Positions 1 to 8,074 of a stretch of 64,000 bases of DNA are shown one piece after another. This stretch comes from Flavobacterium nackdongense (GTDB taxonomy: Bacteria > Bacteroidota > Bacteroidia > Flavobacteriales > Flavobacteriaceae), in the NCBI RefSeq assembly GCF_004355225.1, contig NZ_CP037933.1:496001-560000 (forward strand), given 5' to 3'. A program made the position numbers and the translations under genes. Positions within the stretch are counted from its first letter, which is position 1; each line of letters opens with the position of its first letter. The notes under the pieces are model-generated. The model made no database searches. It was not told the DNA's origin and saw only the letters and a program-made list of their open reading frames with translations.

Positions 1-884
1 GAAACTCTATTGTTTTGTGCTGGATTTGGATAGACTTTCAAGGTATTTTTTTCAAATTTATCAACACTTAATGCAGTTCCTGGACTAGTTAAGTTCCATA
101 CCTTTCGAACGTAGATTCCGTCAACAATAGCATTTTGTCCTAAAGTAGCTTGACGTAACGCCACTCCTTGAATTGTTCCGGCATCGTCGCCGAGCGGCAA
201 TGCAGCCGGTGGACTTGCTGGTGTTGCGGTAAAAGGGCCTAATGTTGGAGTAGCGGGCTCTGTGCTTATAGCATCTCCTTCAGCAAATACAAATAAACTA
301 ACTTCATCATTAAAATCTCCCGTATTAAATTTGTATTTAACAACTACTAAATAGGTTTTGGTAATGTCTAAATCAGCGGTAACATTGCTTGGAGCGATAT
401 ATGCAGATGCATTGAAATTTAATCCCAATTTAAATTGTGTGGCAGTGTTTGTTCCTTGTATTACAAAAACTCTTCCTCTATACGAAGTATTTGTAGCCGT
501 ATAAACAGGAGTAGTTTCATTTGAATATTTTACAAAATGGAAAAAATAATCACCTGTTCCAGTTGATGTAATAGCTGCTGATGGTTTAAACAAAAAAGAG
601 GCATAAGCAGCTCCATCAGTAATATTACCGGCTAGTGGTTTATTTACATCGACCCCGGTATTGTTGACCAATGCTGCATTACCCACACCACTACCAATAT
701 ATCCTGTCCAAGTCAAACCTCCATTGTTGACTGCCGTAGAATTAGCAGTTGCACTATGTATATACCAACCATTTGCACTTAATAAGGCAGCAGCTGGATA
801 ATCAAAATTTTCAACTAAATAATTGGTTTGCCCAAAGAAGCAACTAGTTGATATTAAAGTAATAAAAAGGTAAATTTTTCTCAT
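1..884 (-). CDS. Secreted protein with T9SS sorting domain, 3' end outside window
   Basis: The reading frame opens at an ATG (882-884) and stays open to the left edge, giving about 294 visible residues. It starts with a signal peptide, MRKIYLFITLISTSCFFG, with probable cleavage just before the QTNYLVENFDY segment. The body is rich in Asn, Thr and Gly, as in Bacteroidota extracellular beta-sandwich proteins. The last visible residues, KNTLKVYPNPAQNN, are the start of a type A T9SS C-terminal sorting domain, so about 60-70 residues are probably missing. Substrate or function cannot be told. The protein should be exported by Sec and then secreted or surface-attached by T9SS. Confidence 0.85.
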   Translation of the reverse strand, partial: MRKIYLFITLISTSCFFGQTNYLVENFDYPAAALLSANGWYIHSATANSTAVNNGGLTWTGYIGSGVGNAALVNNTGVDVNKPLAGNITDGAAYASFLFKPSAAITSTGTGDYFFHFVKYSNETTPVYTATNTSYRGRVFVIQGTNTATQFKLGLNFNASAYIAPSNVTADLDITKTYLVVVKYKFNTGDFNDEVSLFVFAEGDAISTEPATPTLGPFTATPASPPAALPLGDDAGTIQGVALRQATLGQNAIVDGIYVRKVWNLTSPGTALSVDKFEKNTLKVYPNPAQNNRV

Positions 885-975
885 AATAAATGTTTTAAAG
901 TTAATAGTTCTTACAAATTTATGATGAAATACGTCGAGAAATTAATACCAATTAAAAAATTTAATTAATACCAAT

Positions 976-1059
976 CTACCTATTATTCAACTTCGCTTTT
1001 TCCTTAATGATATCGCTTATTTTTCGGTTATCGATTTTGCTTTCAAGCCAAGAAATGAT
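976..1059 (-). pseudogene. Displaced copy of the 3' end of the conserved 514-aa gene
   Basis: On the minus strand this stretch encodes IISWLESKIDNRKISD followed by IIKEKAKLNNR and a stop. These 27 residues are identical to the C-terminus of the protein encoded at 9364-10908. The DNA differs at about eight positions, all silent, and a 35-bp core (1010-1044 versus 9398-9432) is identical. Homology stops abruptly upstream of residue IISW. There is no start codon or remaining gene body, so this is a fragment and not a gene. Both copies face the same way and bracket the HU, TPR and restriction-modification genes. Confidence 0.75.
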
Positions 1060-1123
1060 GTAGACTTCGTTTGTTTTATTTTCGAAAAATGAAAATAAGG
1101 CGGTAGGTGCGAGCCGAAGCTTC

Positions 1124-1507
1124 TCACTTTTTCTTGTAAAACTTCAATTGATTCAGCATCAACTTTAATTTTTTTCCGGGTCGAAAAACAATAGAGCTTC
1201 TCGAAATATTTTTGGCAGTAAGCTCCTCGGGACTAGCGCTACTAGTGCCTTGAACACTCACCTGAAAGGAGCCCAGTTGTCCCAAACGCACAATATTTCC
1301 TTGGTCAAGTGACTTTGAAATTTCGGTAACCAATCCAATAATAACCGCCGAACAATCAGAGGGGGTCGCTGAGCAACTAGCCGATACGCGTTCTGACAAT
1401 TCTTCTAAATCGATAACACCACTTTGGGTGGCTCTTGGATAATACCGCAATGGATTTTGCGGTTGACTCGGGTTGGTTCGCCCAACTGCTGTAAAAGGAA
1501 CTGCCAT
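1124..1507 (-). CDS. HU-like DNA-binding protein
   Basis: The 127-residue protein has the layout of the HU/IHF fold variants common in Bacteroidota (HU-HIG type). An N-terminal FTAVGRTNPS segment is followed by helices (LEELSERVSASCSATPSDC), then VRLGQLGSFQVSVQG, where the GxFxV turn leads into the beta arms, and FRPGKKLKLMLNQ. It probably binds DNA non-specifically as a dimer and helps shape the nucleoid. It stands alone, with non-coding repeat DNA on one side and the displaced gene fragment on the other. The start is the first ATG in the frame. Confidence 0.8.
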   Translation of the reverse strand: MAVPFTAVGRTNPSQPQNPLRYYPRATQSGVIDLEELSERVSASCSATPSDCSAVIIGLVTEISKSLDQGNIVRLGQLGSFQVSVQGTSSASPEELTAKNISRSSIVFRPGKKLKLMLNQLKFYKKK

Positions 1508-1564
1508 AGCTTGCTTTATTTTGAATAAGTACCAATTAAAAAAAACTTTAGGTTTAATTAGTGT

Positions 1565-1778
1565 ATAATAACTCGTTGGGTGAAATTATTAAATTTTTAG
1601 AAATAGTAAAATTGAAACGCATAGAATCATAGAAAAAAGAGTTGGATAGCCCAGTTCTTGGGTTCACATAGCTATGATTTACTAAAATCAAGCGAAGCGT
1701 CTTAATAAAATTAATAAAAAACTATGATTCTATGTGTTTAAAAAAAATTAAATTGAATTACACCCAACGGGTTATAAT
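1565..1778. repeat. Palindromic element A with terminal inverted repeats
   Basis: The ends are inverted repeats around GTTGGGTG (1575-1582) and CACCCAAC (1761-1768), extendable to about 18 bp with two mismatches. Inside is a second perfect 12-bp inverted repeat, ATAGAATCATAG (1621-1632) and its complement (1722-1733). The inner sequence is not protein-coding. The same architecture recurs at 2240-2467, so this is a small non-autonomous repeat, either MITE-like or REP-like. Confidence 0.7.
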
Positions 1779-1788
1779 AATAATTTTT

Positions 1789-1933
1789 CGTCAATTCGAG
1801 TGATTTTCTCCCGAAGCGTCGGGAAGAAAATTGTATCGAGAACAAGAAAAATTTCGGTAAGAACGATTCTCGATACATTTTTTGTTTCGTCCCGCTAGCT
1901 AGCGACACGAAACAAAAAACACTCGAATAGACG
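1789..1933. repeat. Multi-hairpin, four-way-junction-like palindrome
   Basis: An outer 14-bp stem with one mismatch (1789-1802 with 1920-1933) encloses three hairpins in sequence. The first is 1803-1814 with 1819-1831 (one bulge, loop AGCG). The second is GTATCGAGAA at 1833-1842 with 1867-1876. The third is a perfect 13-bp stem, 1878-1890 with 1907-1919, capped by the palindrome CGCTAGCTAGCG. Drawn as RNA or single-stranded DNA it would be a cloverleaf. It is not a tRNA: no anticodon, T-loop or acceptor features are present. Confidence 0.7.
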
Positions 1934-2033
1934 TTTTTAATAATTGCCCCTAAAGTGTTAAATACTACTGTTAGACAAAGCTATAAATTATTCTTGAACC
2001 GACAAACATTCGACCGCGCTCACTTTATAATCT

Positions 2034-2065
2034 GACCGCCCTCCGCTTGATAAGTGAGGGCGGTC
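2034..2065. repeat. GC-rich hairpin with an alternative pairing
   Basis: GACCGCCCTC (2034-2043) and GAGGGCGGTC (2056-2065) form a perfect 10-bp stem with a 12-nt loop. The 3' arm can also pair almost perfectly with an upstream segment CCGCGCTCACTT (about 2014-2025). Two mutually exclusive hairpins are therefore possible. No U-tract follows, so it is not a standard terminator. Confidence 0.55.
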
Positions 2066-2239
2066 AATTGTATCGCTCAGCCCGACGGTTTTTCAGCTTT
2101 GTACTTATCTTAATTTGTGCTGCAGCTTTGAACACCAGCAGCAAGATGGTTCGCTTTAAAAAAAAAGTCACAAATTTACTTCACTTGTTCACTATCGCCC
2201 GAGTCACCCATTGTAACTATTTTTTATTTTATGTAAGCC

Positions 2240-2467
2240 GTTGGGTGAAATTCAATTTTTAAAGTTTTTTAACCACATAGACATATTTTTATTGCGATTT
2301 TAAAAGGTGTTTCACTTTATTTGAGAAAACATGGCTATGCGAACCCAAGCCCCGAGCAATAGCGAACAGGCGAAGCAATTGGGCTATCAAATTCTTTTTT
2401 TTCTATGTATATGTGGTTTAATTTTTCATTTAATCCATTAATTGAAATTTCAATAATTAAACCCAAC
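2240..2467. repeat. Palindromic element B with terminal inverted repeats
   Basis: It shares the plan of element A. GTTGGGTG (2240-2247) faces AACCCAAC (2460-2467), and an inner repeat CCACATAGACATA (2273-2285) faces its complement (2404-2416, one mismatch). The interior carries the 18-bp word AGCGAACAGGCGAAGCAA (2361-2378), which recurs at 11124 and 21394. The bases around it differ from element A, so only the ends and inner arms are conserved. Confidence 0.7.
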
Positions 2468-2543
2468 GGGTTTTATTTAAAATTGAATTACACTAACCTT
2501 ATTCTCTTCCTAAATTTGCATCAGTATTGTCCGATAAAAAAGC

Positions 2544-2686
2544 ATATAGTCCCTACGGGACAAATTTATGACTTATAACGGTCTCACTACCAATATTTAA
2601 CCTCTACGAGGTATGCTCCCTTAGGAGCAAAATGTCGGTAGAATTAAATAGGTTAACCCATTTTAAATGTCCCGTCGGGACTATAT
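2544..2686. repeat. Symmetric array of small CG-rich hairpins
   Basis: The outer arms 2544-2562 and 2668-2686 are inverted repeats matching at 18 of 19 positions. Each arm also folds on itself (TCCC-TAC-GGGA and TCCC-GTC-GGGA). Between them lie CCTC-TAC-GAGG and GCTCC-CTTA-GGAGC. This type of element is common between genes in Bacteroidota genomes. I see no open reading frame in it. Confidence 0.65.
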
Positions 2687-2922
2687 AGGTTAGGCTAATT
2701 AGCTTATTTTTAATTTTGACCGGACAACGATGCATTTGTGTACTAAAAAATAGCTGTAATTCGTGTTTATTCGTGTAATTCGTGTCTAAATATTTTTAAT
2801 GAGTTTGACCTTATAAATTGCCTTTTGAAACCTATTTTTTATTAGATTTGTTTCCATTAAAATAATCAATCGCTTTTCGAAAATAAAATCTTCAAAAAAA
2901 GTAAAAATTCCTTTGACGCTTT

Positions 2923-4901
2923 ATGCAAATTATTCATAAAATTGATGGTTTTCTATTTACCATTTTTCCTAAAATAGCACAGGGGGGGGTAATAGCTTAT
3001 TAATCAACGAGTTAAAAAAATACTACACTTTTGGCCCTTTTGCTCCAAAAGTTTCTATTACCGATGATTGGGTTAGCATAGAAATTGACACCCCAACGAT
3101 TCTTGCCCAAGAGGCCGATTACCAAAAAACGATTGCCCTTTGCGAAAAAGGAAACTACCCAGAGGCAAAATCCATCCTAGAACAACTTATCGAAAACAAT
3201 CCCACCAATTCGGAATTTCATCGAATTATGGGACAAATTCTTTCTGACGAAGGCCATCAGGAAGCCGCCATCAATTGTTTGATTGACGCTTTGCGCTGGG
3301 ATTCCAGAAACAATTGGGCCTTGTTGATGATGGGAAACATTCAAGCCAAATTCCTAAAAGATGTTCCCACGGCTCTAAAATATTACGAGCAAGCCTTGCA
3401 GCTAAACCAATTGGATGCCATCACTTTATCTAATATTGCCTATTTGTTGTTTCAAGAAAATAGGCTAGAGGATGCCAAAAAACAGGCTTGGGAAGCGTTG
3501 AGAATTTCCGATAATTACGCCAATGCGCATTTCATTCTTGCCTTAATTGCCGAAAAAGAAAACGATTGGCATTCCGCTTTTTATAGCAGTATTCAATGTT
3601 TGAAATACGCAAATAGCAGCAATGAATTGTACCAAAATGCGTTTCGAAAAGCTTTTGAAATCGCCGGTACTGTTGCCAAAGACTTCGATGGCAAAAAGCT
3701 CCTGTATGACTACAAAAGCCAGTTAGAAAAAGAAGGTGGAATTCCGATTGTGATTGAGGCCGATGAAACGATCCCAACGGCTGCCAAAATAGAATTTGCC
3801 GAAAGATACCACCGCAACGAGCATCGGGTGAAATACAAAAGCAAGTATCCAGCTGTGGAGCATTTGGTGATGCACGAAATGACACATCTCGATTTGGTTT
3901 TGCAAGCCCGAAAAGCAAACGCAAATCAGGTTTTTATTTCGACTTCCGAAAACAAACAAAATTTTCTATCGAGTATTGAGCCAGCCATACAGAAACTGAA
4001 AAAGATGGGACTGAACGAGGCAGTACTTACCACCTTTTCGGATGGGATTTTCAATGGCTTGAATCTGCAAACCTACAACACGCCGATAGATGTTTTTATC
4101 GAAGACTTTCTGTATCAGGACTATGCCGAATTGCGACCCTACCAATTCTTATCGCTCTATAATTTACTCGACGAAGCGATTAAATCCGTGACCGACGAAC
4201 GAATTTTAGAACTGATTCCTGCCGCGATAATAGCTAAAACTAAAATGTACAGTCTGGTCAATGCGCTGCAATTTGTCGATTTGTTTGGTATTAATCGTAT
4301 TGCGGAGTTCCAAGCAAGTCCCCAAGAATTGCAACAAGCCGAAGCCTTTTACCAACAGTTTTTAGACCGCAAAGACCACCACCAAGCGGGTGAAGAATTC
4401 GAATTGATACGCCAATGGGCGGAAGCCTTGGCATTGGACTCCTTTTTTGCACTAGAAAACGAAACCCCATTAGCCCCCAAAACCACTATCGATGATTTTC
4501 TGGCGCAACTCCAGCAAGATCCTTTTGGTGTAAACGAGGCCGAAGACCCGAAGCAAGCCTTGGAAATGGAGCAGTTTCAAAAAGCGCAAGAGGAAATAGG
4601 CGTAAACATGGCGGTCACGATGTTTATGGTGGAAGCCTTGCAGTATTTCAAAGCGATGCCTATGGAAACCATCAAAAAAATAGCGTTCGAAATTGCGATG
4701 ATTGGGCAACAAGGTATCGATGTTACAATTGACAATTACATCGTAGGCAGTATTCCTAACAAGCGGTTCTCGGGCTATCAATTGTTGAGTTTTTATTATG
4801 TGAGTTGGGCTTTGGCAGTGCCAGAGCACGTTGGGGAGTTGGGGCTGGATTATGAAGAGGAGTTTGAGATGGCGGTAAAAATGGGGAAACTGAATAATTA
4901 G
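2923..4901 (+). CDS. TPR protein with HExxH motif, apparently frameshifted at a G8 tract
   Basis: An intact frame runs from 3228 to 4901 (557 residues), but coding sequence clearly continues upstream. From ATG 2923 the protein reads MQIIHKIDGFLFTIFPKIAQ up to a run of eight G (2982-2989). One extra G (or two fewer) would join it to NSLLINELKKYYTFGPFAPK and the rest, about 660 residues in all. As given, the 5' frame stops a few codons after the tract. The C-terminal frame has at least three tetratricopeptide repeats (residues about 1-130 of the 557-residue frame). A HEMTH motif follows at residues 216-220, which could bind zinc. The rest is helical and unfamiliar. A peptidase role is possible but unproven. 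The protein has no signal peptide and is probably cytoplasmic. The shift is either a sequencing slip, a mutation or phase variation. Confidence 0.75.
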
Positions 4902-4929
4902 ATACTATTACAAAAAAAATGTCAAAAAA

Positions 4930-4979
4930 TTTGCTTCATAAACTAATTTGACTATTTTTGTCAAAACAAATTTTGTCTT
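4930..4979 (+). promoter_or_regulatory. Promoter and likely operator of the restriction-modification operon
   Basis: TTTG (4930-4933), 19 bases, then TATTTTTG (4953-4960) matches the Flavobacterium consensus TTTG-N19-TAnnTTTG closely. Transcription should start near 4967, just before the ATG at 4980. The -7 element overlaps TTTTGTC (4956-4962), which recurs at 4971-4977. The related inverted word GTCAAAA lies at 4921-4927. These spaced half-sites around the promoter are what one expects for binding by the controller protein encoded next. The operator role is inferred. Confidence 0.65.
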
Positions 4980-5288
4980 ATGGAAACATTTGGAGATATT
5001 ATTAAAAACAAAAGAGAAAGCAAAGGTCTTTTATTAAGACAAGTTGCTTCCGCACTCGAAATTGATCAAGCTATTATAAGTAAATTTGAGCGTGGAGAAA
5101 GAAAAGCAACAAAAGAACAAGTTGAAAAATTTGCTGAATTTTACGATTTAGACAAAAATAAATTAATTACAAGTTGGTTAAGCGATCAAATCGCAAATAC
5201 GATTCTCTATGAAGAAAATATTGGAGAAGTTTTAAAAGTAGCAGAAGAAAAAGCATTATACCTAAAAACTATTCACAATGGAAAATAA
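4980..5288 (+). CDS. XRE-family controller protein of the RM system
   Basis: This is a 102-residue protein with an N-terminal helix-turn-helix of the Cro/CI (XRE) type. FGDIIKNKRESKGLLLRQVA and ALEIDQAIISKFERGERKA cover the four DNA-binding helices (residues about 3-55). It directly precedes and overlaps the methyltransferase gene by 11 bases, so it should be co-transcribed. In type II restriction-modification systems such C-proteins repress or tune transcription so that methylation precedes restriction. The TTTTGTC repeats over its own promoter fit autoregulation. The lack of a separate methyltransferase promoter means that it could control all three genes. Confidence 0.8.
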   Translation: METFGDIIKNKRESKGLLLRQVASALEIDQAIISKFERGERKATKEQVEKFAEFYDLDKNKLITSWLSDQIANTILYEENIGEVLKVAEEKALYLKTIHNGK

Positions 5289-6564
5289 AATAAAAGTAGT
5301 AGAATTGTTTGCAGGTGTTGGAGGTTTTAGACTTGGTTTAGAAGGTTGGAATAATAAATCAGCATCGTCAAATTACAAAGAAGATTTTCAAAGTCCATAT
5401 GAAATAGTTTGGAGTAATCAGTGGGAACCGTCAACCAAAGTGCAACACGCATCAATGGTTTACGAAAGCCGTTGGGATAAAAAAAGTCATTCTAATAAAG
5501 ATATTTCTATGGTAGAAATTTCTGAAATTCCAGATCACGATTTATTAGTTGGCGGTTTTCCTTGTCAGGATTATTCTGTTGCTACAACACTTAAAAATTC
5601 CAAAGGATTAATTGGAAAAAAAGGCGTTTTGTGGTGGTCAATTCATAAAATATTAAGTGAAAAAGAAAACAAACCAAAATATTTGTTTTTAGAAAATGTT
5701 GATAGGCTTTTAATTTCTCCGTCAGGACAACGTGGAAGAGATTTTGCAATTATTCTAAAAAGTTTAAATGATTTAGGTTACGCAGTTGAATGGCGAGTTG
5801 TAAACGCTGCTGAATATGGAATGCCACAAAGAAGAAGAAGAATTTTTATTTTGGCATATTCCCAAAATTCAACAATTTATAACGAAATAAAAGAAAATAA
5901 TTCAACAGATTGGTTGCTTAAAGATGGAACTTTGGCAAATGCTTTTCCTGTTCAATCTGATAATATTTTGTTTCCAAATGAATTCATACTCAAAGGCAAT
6001 ATAGTTGACATTTCAGAAAATTTCAACAAAAATGGAAAAACTGGAATGTTTGAAAATACAGGAATTATGATTGATGGAATTGTAACGACTATCAAAACAA
6101 AACCAAGTTATGAAGACAAATTCACAATTCTAAAAGACATCATTCAAAACGGAGAAGTAACCGAGGAATTCTACATAAATGAGGATGATTTGGATAAATG
6201 GTTCTATTTAAAAGGAGCAAAAAAAGAAATGAGAAAAAATTCTCAAGGATTTGAGTACAATTACAGCGAAGGAGGAATGATTTTTCCTGATCCATTAGAT
6301 AAACCATCGCGAACAATTATCACAGGCGAAGGCGGAAAATCAGCATCAAGATTTAAACACGTTATAAAAACTACAAAAGGTTATAGAAGATTATCTCCAA
6401 TTGAATTAGAAAGACTAAATATGTTTCCTGATAATCACACGAAATTTGAAGGTGTTACAGATACTAAACGTGCTTTCTTTATGGGCAATGCTTTAGTTGT
6501 TGGTGTTATAGAAAAAATTGGCGTTGCATTAACTCAAAAAATAAATAATGAAGTTACCATATAA
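5278..6564 (+). CDS. DNA (cytosine-5)-methyltransferase
   Basis: The 428-residue protein has the ordered motifs of C5 methyltransferases. Motif I FAGVGGFRLGL (residues 11-21) binds S-adenosylmethionine. Motif IV GGFPCQDYSV holds the catalytic Cys96. Motif VI is ENV (139-141), motif VIII is QRRRRIFILA (184-193), and motif X is FMGNALVVGVIEKIG at the end. The variable region between motifs VIII and IX (about 195-340) is the target-recognition domain. It is the modification enzyme of the type II system and overlaps both neighbours (11 bases with the controller, 17 with the nuclease). If the nuclease is Sau3AI-like, the product is likely GAT(m5C), which is inference. The A/T-rich codon use resembles its operon partners more than the flanking chromosomal genes. 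Confidence 0.93.
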   Translation: MENKIKVVELFAGVGGFRLGLEGWNNKSASSNYKEDFQSPYEIVWSNQWEPSTKVQHASMVYESRWDKKSHSNKDISMVEISEIPDHDLLVGGFPCQDYSVATTLKNSKGLIGKKGVLWWSIHKILSEKENKPKYLFLENVDRLLISPSGQRGRDFAIILKSLNDLGYAVEWRVVNAAEYGMPQRRRRIFILAYSQNSTIYNEIKENNSTDWLLKDGTLANAFPVQSDNILFPNEFILKGNIVDISENFNKNGKTGMFENTGIMIDGIVTTIKTKPSYEDKFTILKDIIQNGEVTEEFYINEDDLDKWFYLKGAKKEMRKNSQGFEYNYSEGGMIFPDPLDKPSRTIITGEGGKSASRFKHVIKTTKGYRRLSPIELERLNMFPDNHTKFEGVTDTKRAFFMGNALVVGVIEKIGVALTQKINNEVTI

Positions 6565-7948
6565 TCCAAGTGATAAAAACTCAATTATCGAGTATGCAAA
6601 AAAATTAAAAGGTAAATCGTTAAGACAAGTTTGTGATTCAAAGGTTTTGGAGCATTCTTATTCTGGAAAAGGAAACTTTGGGCAAGTTTTAGAGAAATTT
6701 TATTTTGGTTATGAGCCAAACTCACTGGCAGAAGCAGATTTTGCTCAAATTGGAATGGAGTTAAAATCTTCACCTTTAAAACAATTAAAAAATAATGAAT
6801 ATCGGTCTAAAGAGCGATTAGTTTTAAACATCATTAACTACGCTAATGTTGTTAATCAGAATTTTGAAAATAGTGATTTTATCAAAAAGAATGCTTGCAT
6901 TCTTTTGATTTTCTATTTACATCAAGCTGGTTTTGACATTTTAGATTATTTAATAAAACTTGTTGATGAATGGAGTTTTCCATCTACTGATTTAGAAATT
7001 ATAAAGAAAGATTGGGAATTAATTACAAAGAAAATCGCTGACGGAAAAGCACACGAACTTTCAGAAGGCGACACTTTTTATCTCGGTGCTTGCACCAAAG
7101 GTGCAAATTCTTTATCGGTTAGAAAGCAACCATTTTCTGAAATCCCAGCAAAACAAAGAGCATATTCTTTTAAACAAGGCTATGTAAATCATATTATTGC
7201 GTCAATTGCAAATGAAAGCAAAGAAACTTACGGAAAATTAATTCCAAACGTTCAAGTTGCTAAAAAGCAAACTATTGAAGAAATTGTAATTTCTAAATTC
7301 AAACCTTTCTACGGAAAATCTGAAGAAGAAATTGTGAATATTTTAAAAATTAAAATCAATACAAAAGCAAAAAGTTTTCACGCTAATTTGACAAAAGCAA
7401 TTCTCGGAATTGAACTTGACAAAGAAATTGAAGAATTTGAAAAAGCTGAAATTATTGTAAAAACAGTTCGCTTGAAAGAAAATGATTTACCAAAAGAAGA
7501 TATTTCATTTCCTAATTTTAAATACGAAGAAATTGTAAATCAAGATTGGGAAGATTCAGATTTTGCAGCAATTTTGGAACATAAATTCCTATTTGTTTTC
7601 TTTCAATTTGAGAACGAAAAACTAATTTTAAGAAAAGTGAAATTTTGGAATATGCCATATTTGGACTTAATTCAAGTTGAAAAAGTTTGGACAAAAACAA
7701 AACAAATTGTTGTAAAAGGCGAAATCGTAAAAGAAATAAAAACTAATAAAAAAGGCAATGAAATTCGTTTCACTAATTTTCCTAGTAAGAAATTTAATTC
7801 TATTTCTCACGTTCGTCCTCACGCAACAAACGCTTTAGACACCTACGAACTCCCCAAAAAAGATCGGTTAACTAAACAAAATGAATATACAAAACATTGT
7901 TTTTGGTTAAACAATTCTTATGTGAAAAATGAAATTTATCTAAAGTAG
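6548..7948 (+). CDS. Sau3AI/MutH-family type II restriction endonuclease
   Basis: This is a 466-residue protein whose first domain is MutH-like. It has LKGKSLRQVC, then SGKGNFGQVLEKFYFG, then EADFAQIGMELKSSPLK. The putative metal ligands are Glu49, Asp64, Glu71 and Lys73. The Asp-x6-Glu-x-Lys spacing is the same as in MutH. The length and a second, similar half (from about residue 240, containing ILEHKFLFVFFQ) match the two-domain layout of Sau3AI, where the second half is an effector-binding copy. Sau3AI and MutH both read GATC, so GATC is the most likely target, though unproven. The gene overlaps the methyltransferase by 17 bases, so expression is probably coupled. Confidence 0.88.
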   Translation: MKLPYNPSDKNSIIEYAKKLKGKSLRQVCDSKVLEHSYSGKGNFGQVLEKFYFGYEPNSLAEADFAQIGMELKSSPLKQLKNNEYRSKERLVLNIINYANVVNQNFENSDFIKKNACILLIFYLHQAGFDILDYLIKLVDEWSFPSTDLEIIKKDWELITKKIADGKAHELSEGDTFYLGACTKGANSLSVRKQPFSEIPAKQRAYSFKQGYVNHIIASIANESKETYGKLIPNVQVAKKQTIEEIVISKFKPFYGKSEEEIVNILKIKINTKAKSFHANLTKAILGIELDKEIEEFEKAEIIVKTVRLKENDLPKEDISFPNFKYEEIVNQDWEDSDFAAILEHKFLFVFFQFENEKLILRKVKFWNMPYLDLIQVEKVWTKTKQIVVKGEIVKEIKTNKKGNEIRFTNFPSKKFNSISHVRPHATNALDTYELPKKDRLTKQNEYTKHCFWLNNSYVKNEIYLK

Positions 7949-8074
7949 AAAAAAAGCTTCTACATAAATTGGTCTCACAAAACGTCAACCAAAATTATTG
8001 TTAAACTAAAAGTATGTTGATGCCGTAAATAATTTTTCTTTAACTAAAATTGCATACGATAAAAAGATGTCAAT

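Larger units (their letters stand above)
1508..2922. other. Repeat-rich non-coding region, about 1.4 kb
   Basis: No convincing gene was found here. The region holds two terminal-inverted-repeat elements (1565-1778 and 2240-2467), a multi-hairpin structure (1789-1933), a strong hairpin (2034-2065) and a symmetric array of small hairpins (2544-2686), listed separately. Around 2755-2795 there is a short run of near-repeats of TTCGTGTAAT, a word also seen in the 21.2-kb spacer. A 71-codon frame at 2047-2262 begins with TTG, overlaps two of these structures and resembles no family known to me. Confidence 0.7.

Noticed and set aside
1789..1933. tRNA or tmRNA-like cloverleaf
   Set aside because: It lacks a conserved T-loop, anticodon loop and CCA end. 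The stems are imperfectly placed and the sequence is repeat-like.
2047..2262. 71-codon frame
   Set aside because: It begins with TTG, covers part of the GC-rich hairpin and the end of a repeat element, and has no recognisable protein features. It is probably not a gene.
1561..2480. Integron attC sites (because of GTTGGGTG/CACCCAAC core-like ends)
   Set aside because: The ends resemble an attC core only superficially, there is no integron integrase gene, and the elements contain internal palindromes with no gene cassettes.
4980..5288. Phage repressor
   Set aside because: The helix-turn-helix alone would allow it, but overlap with the methyltransferase gene and no phage genes nearby make a controller more likely.
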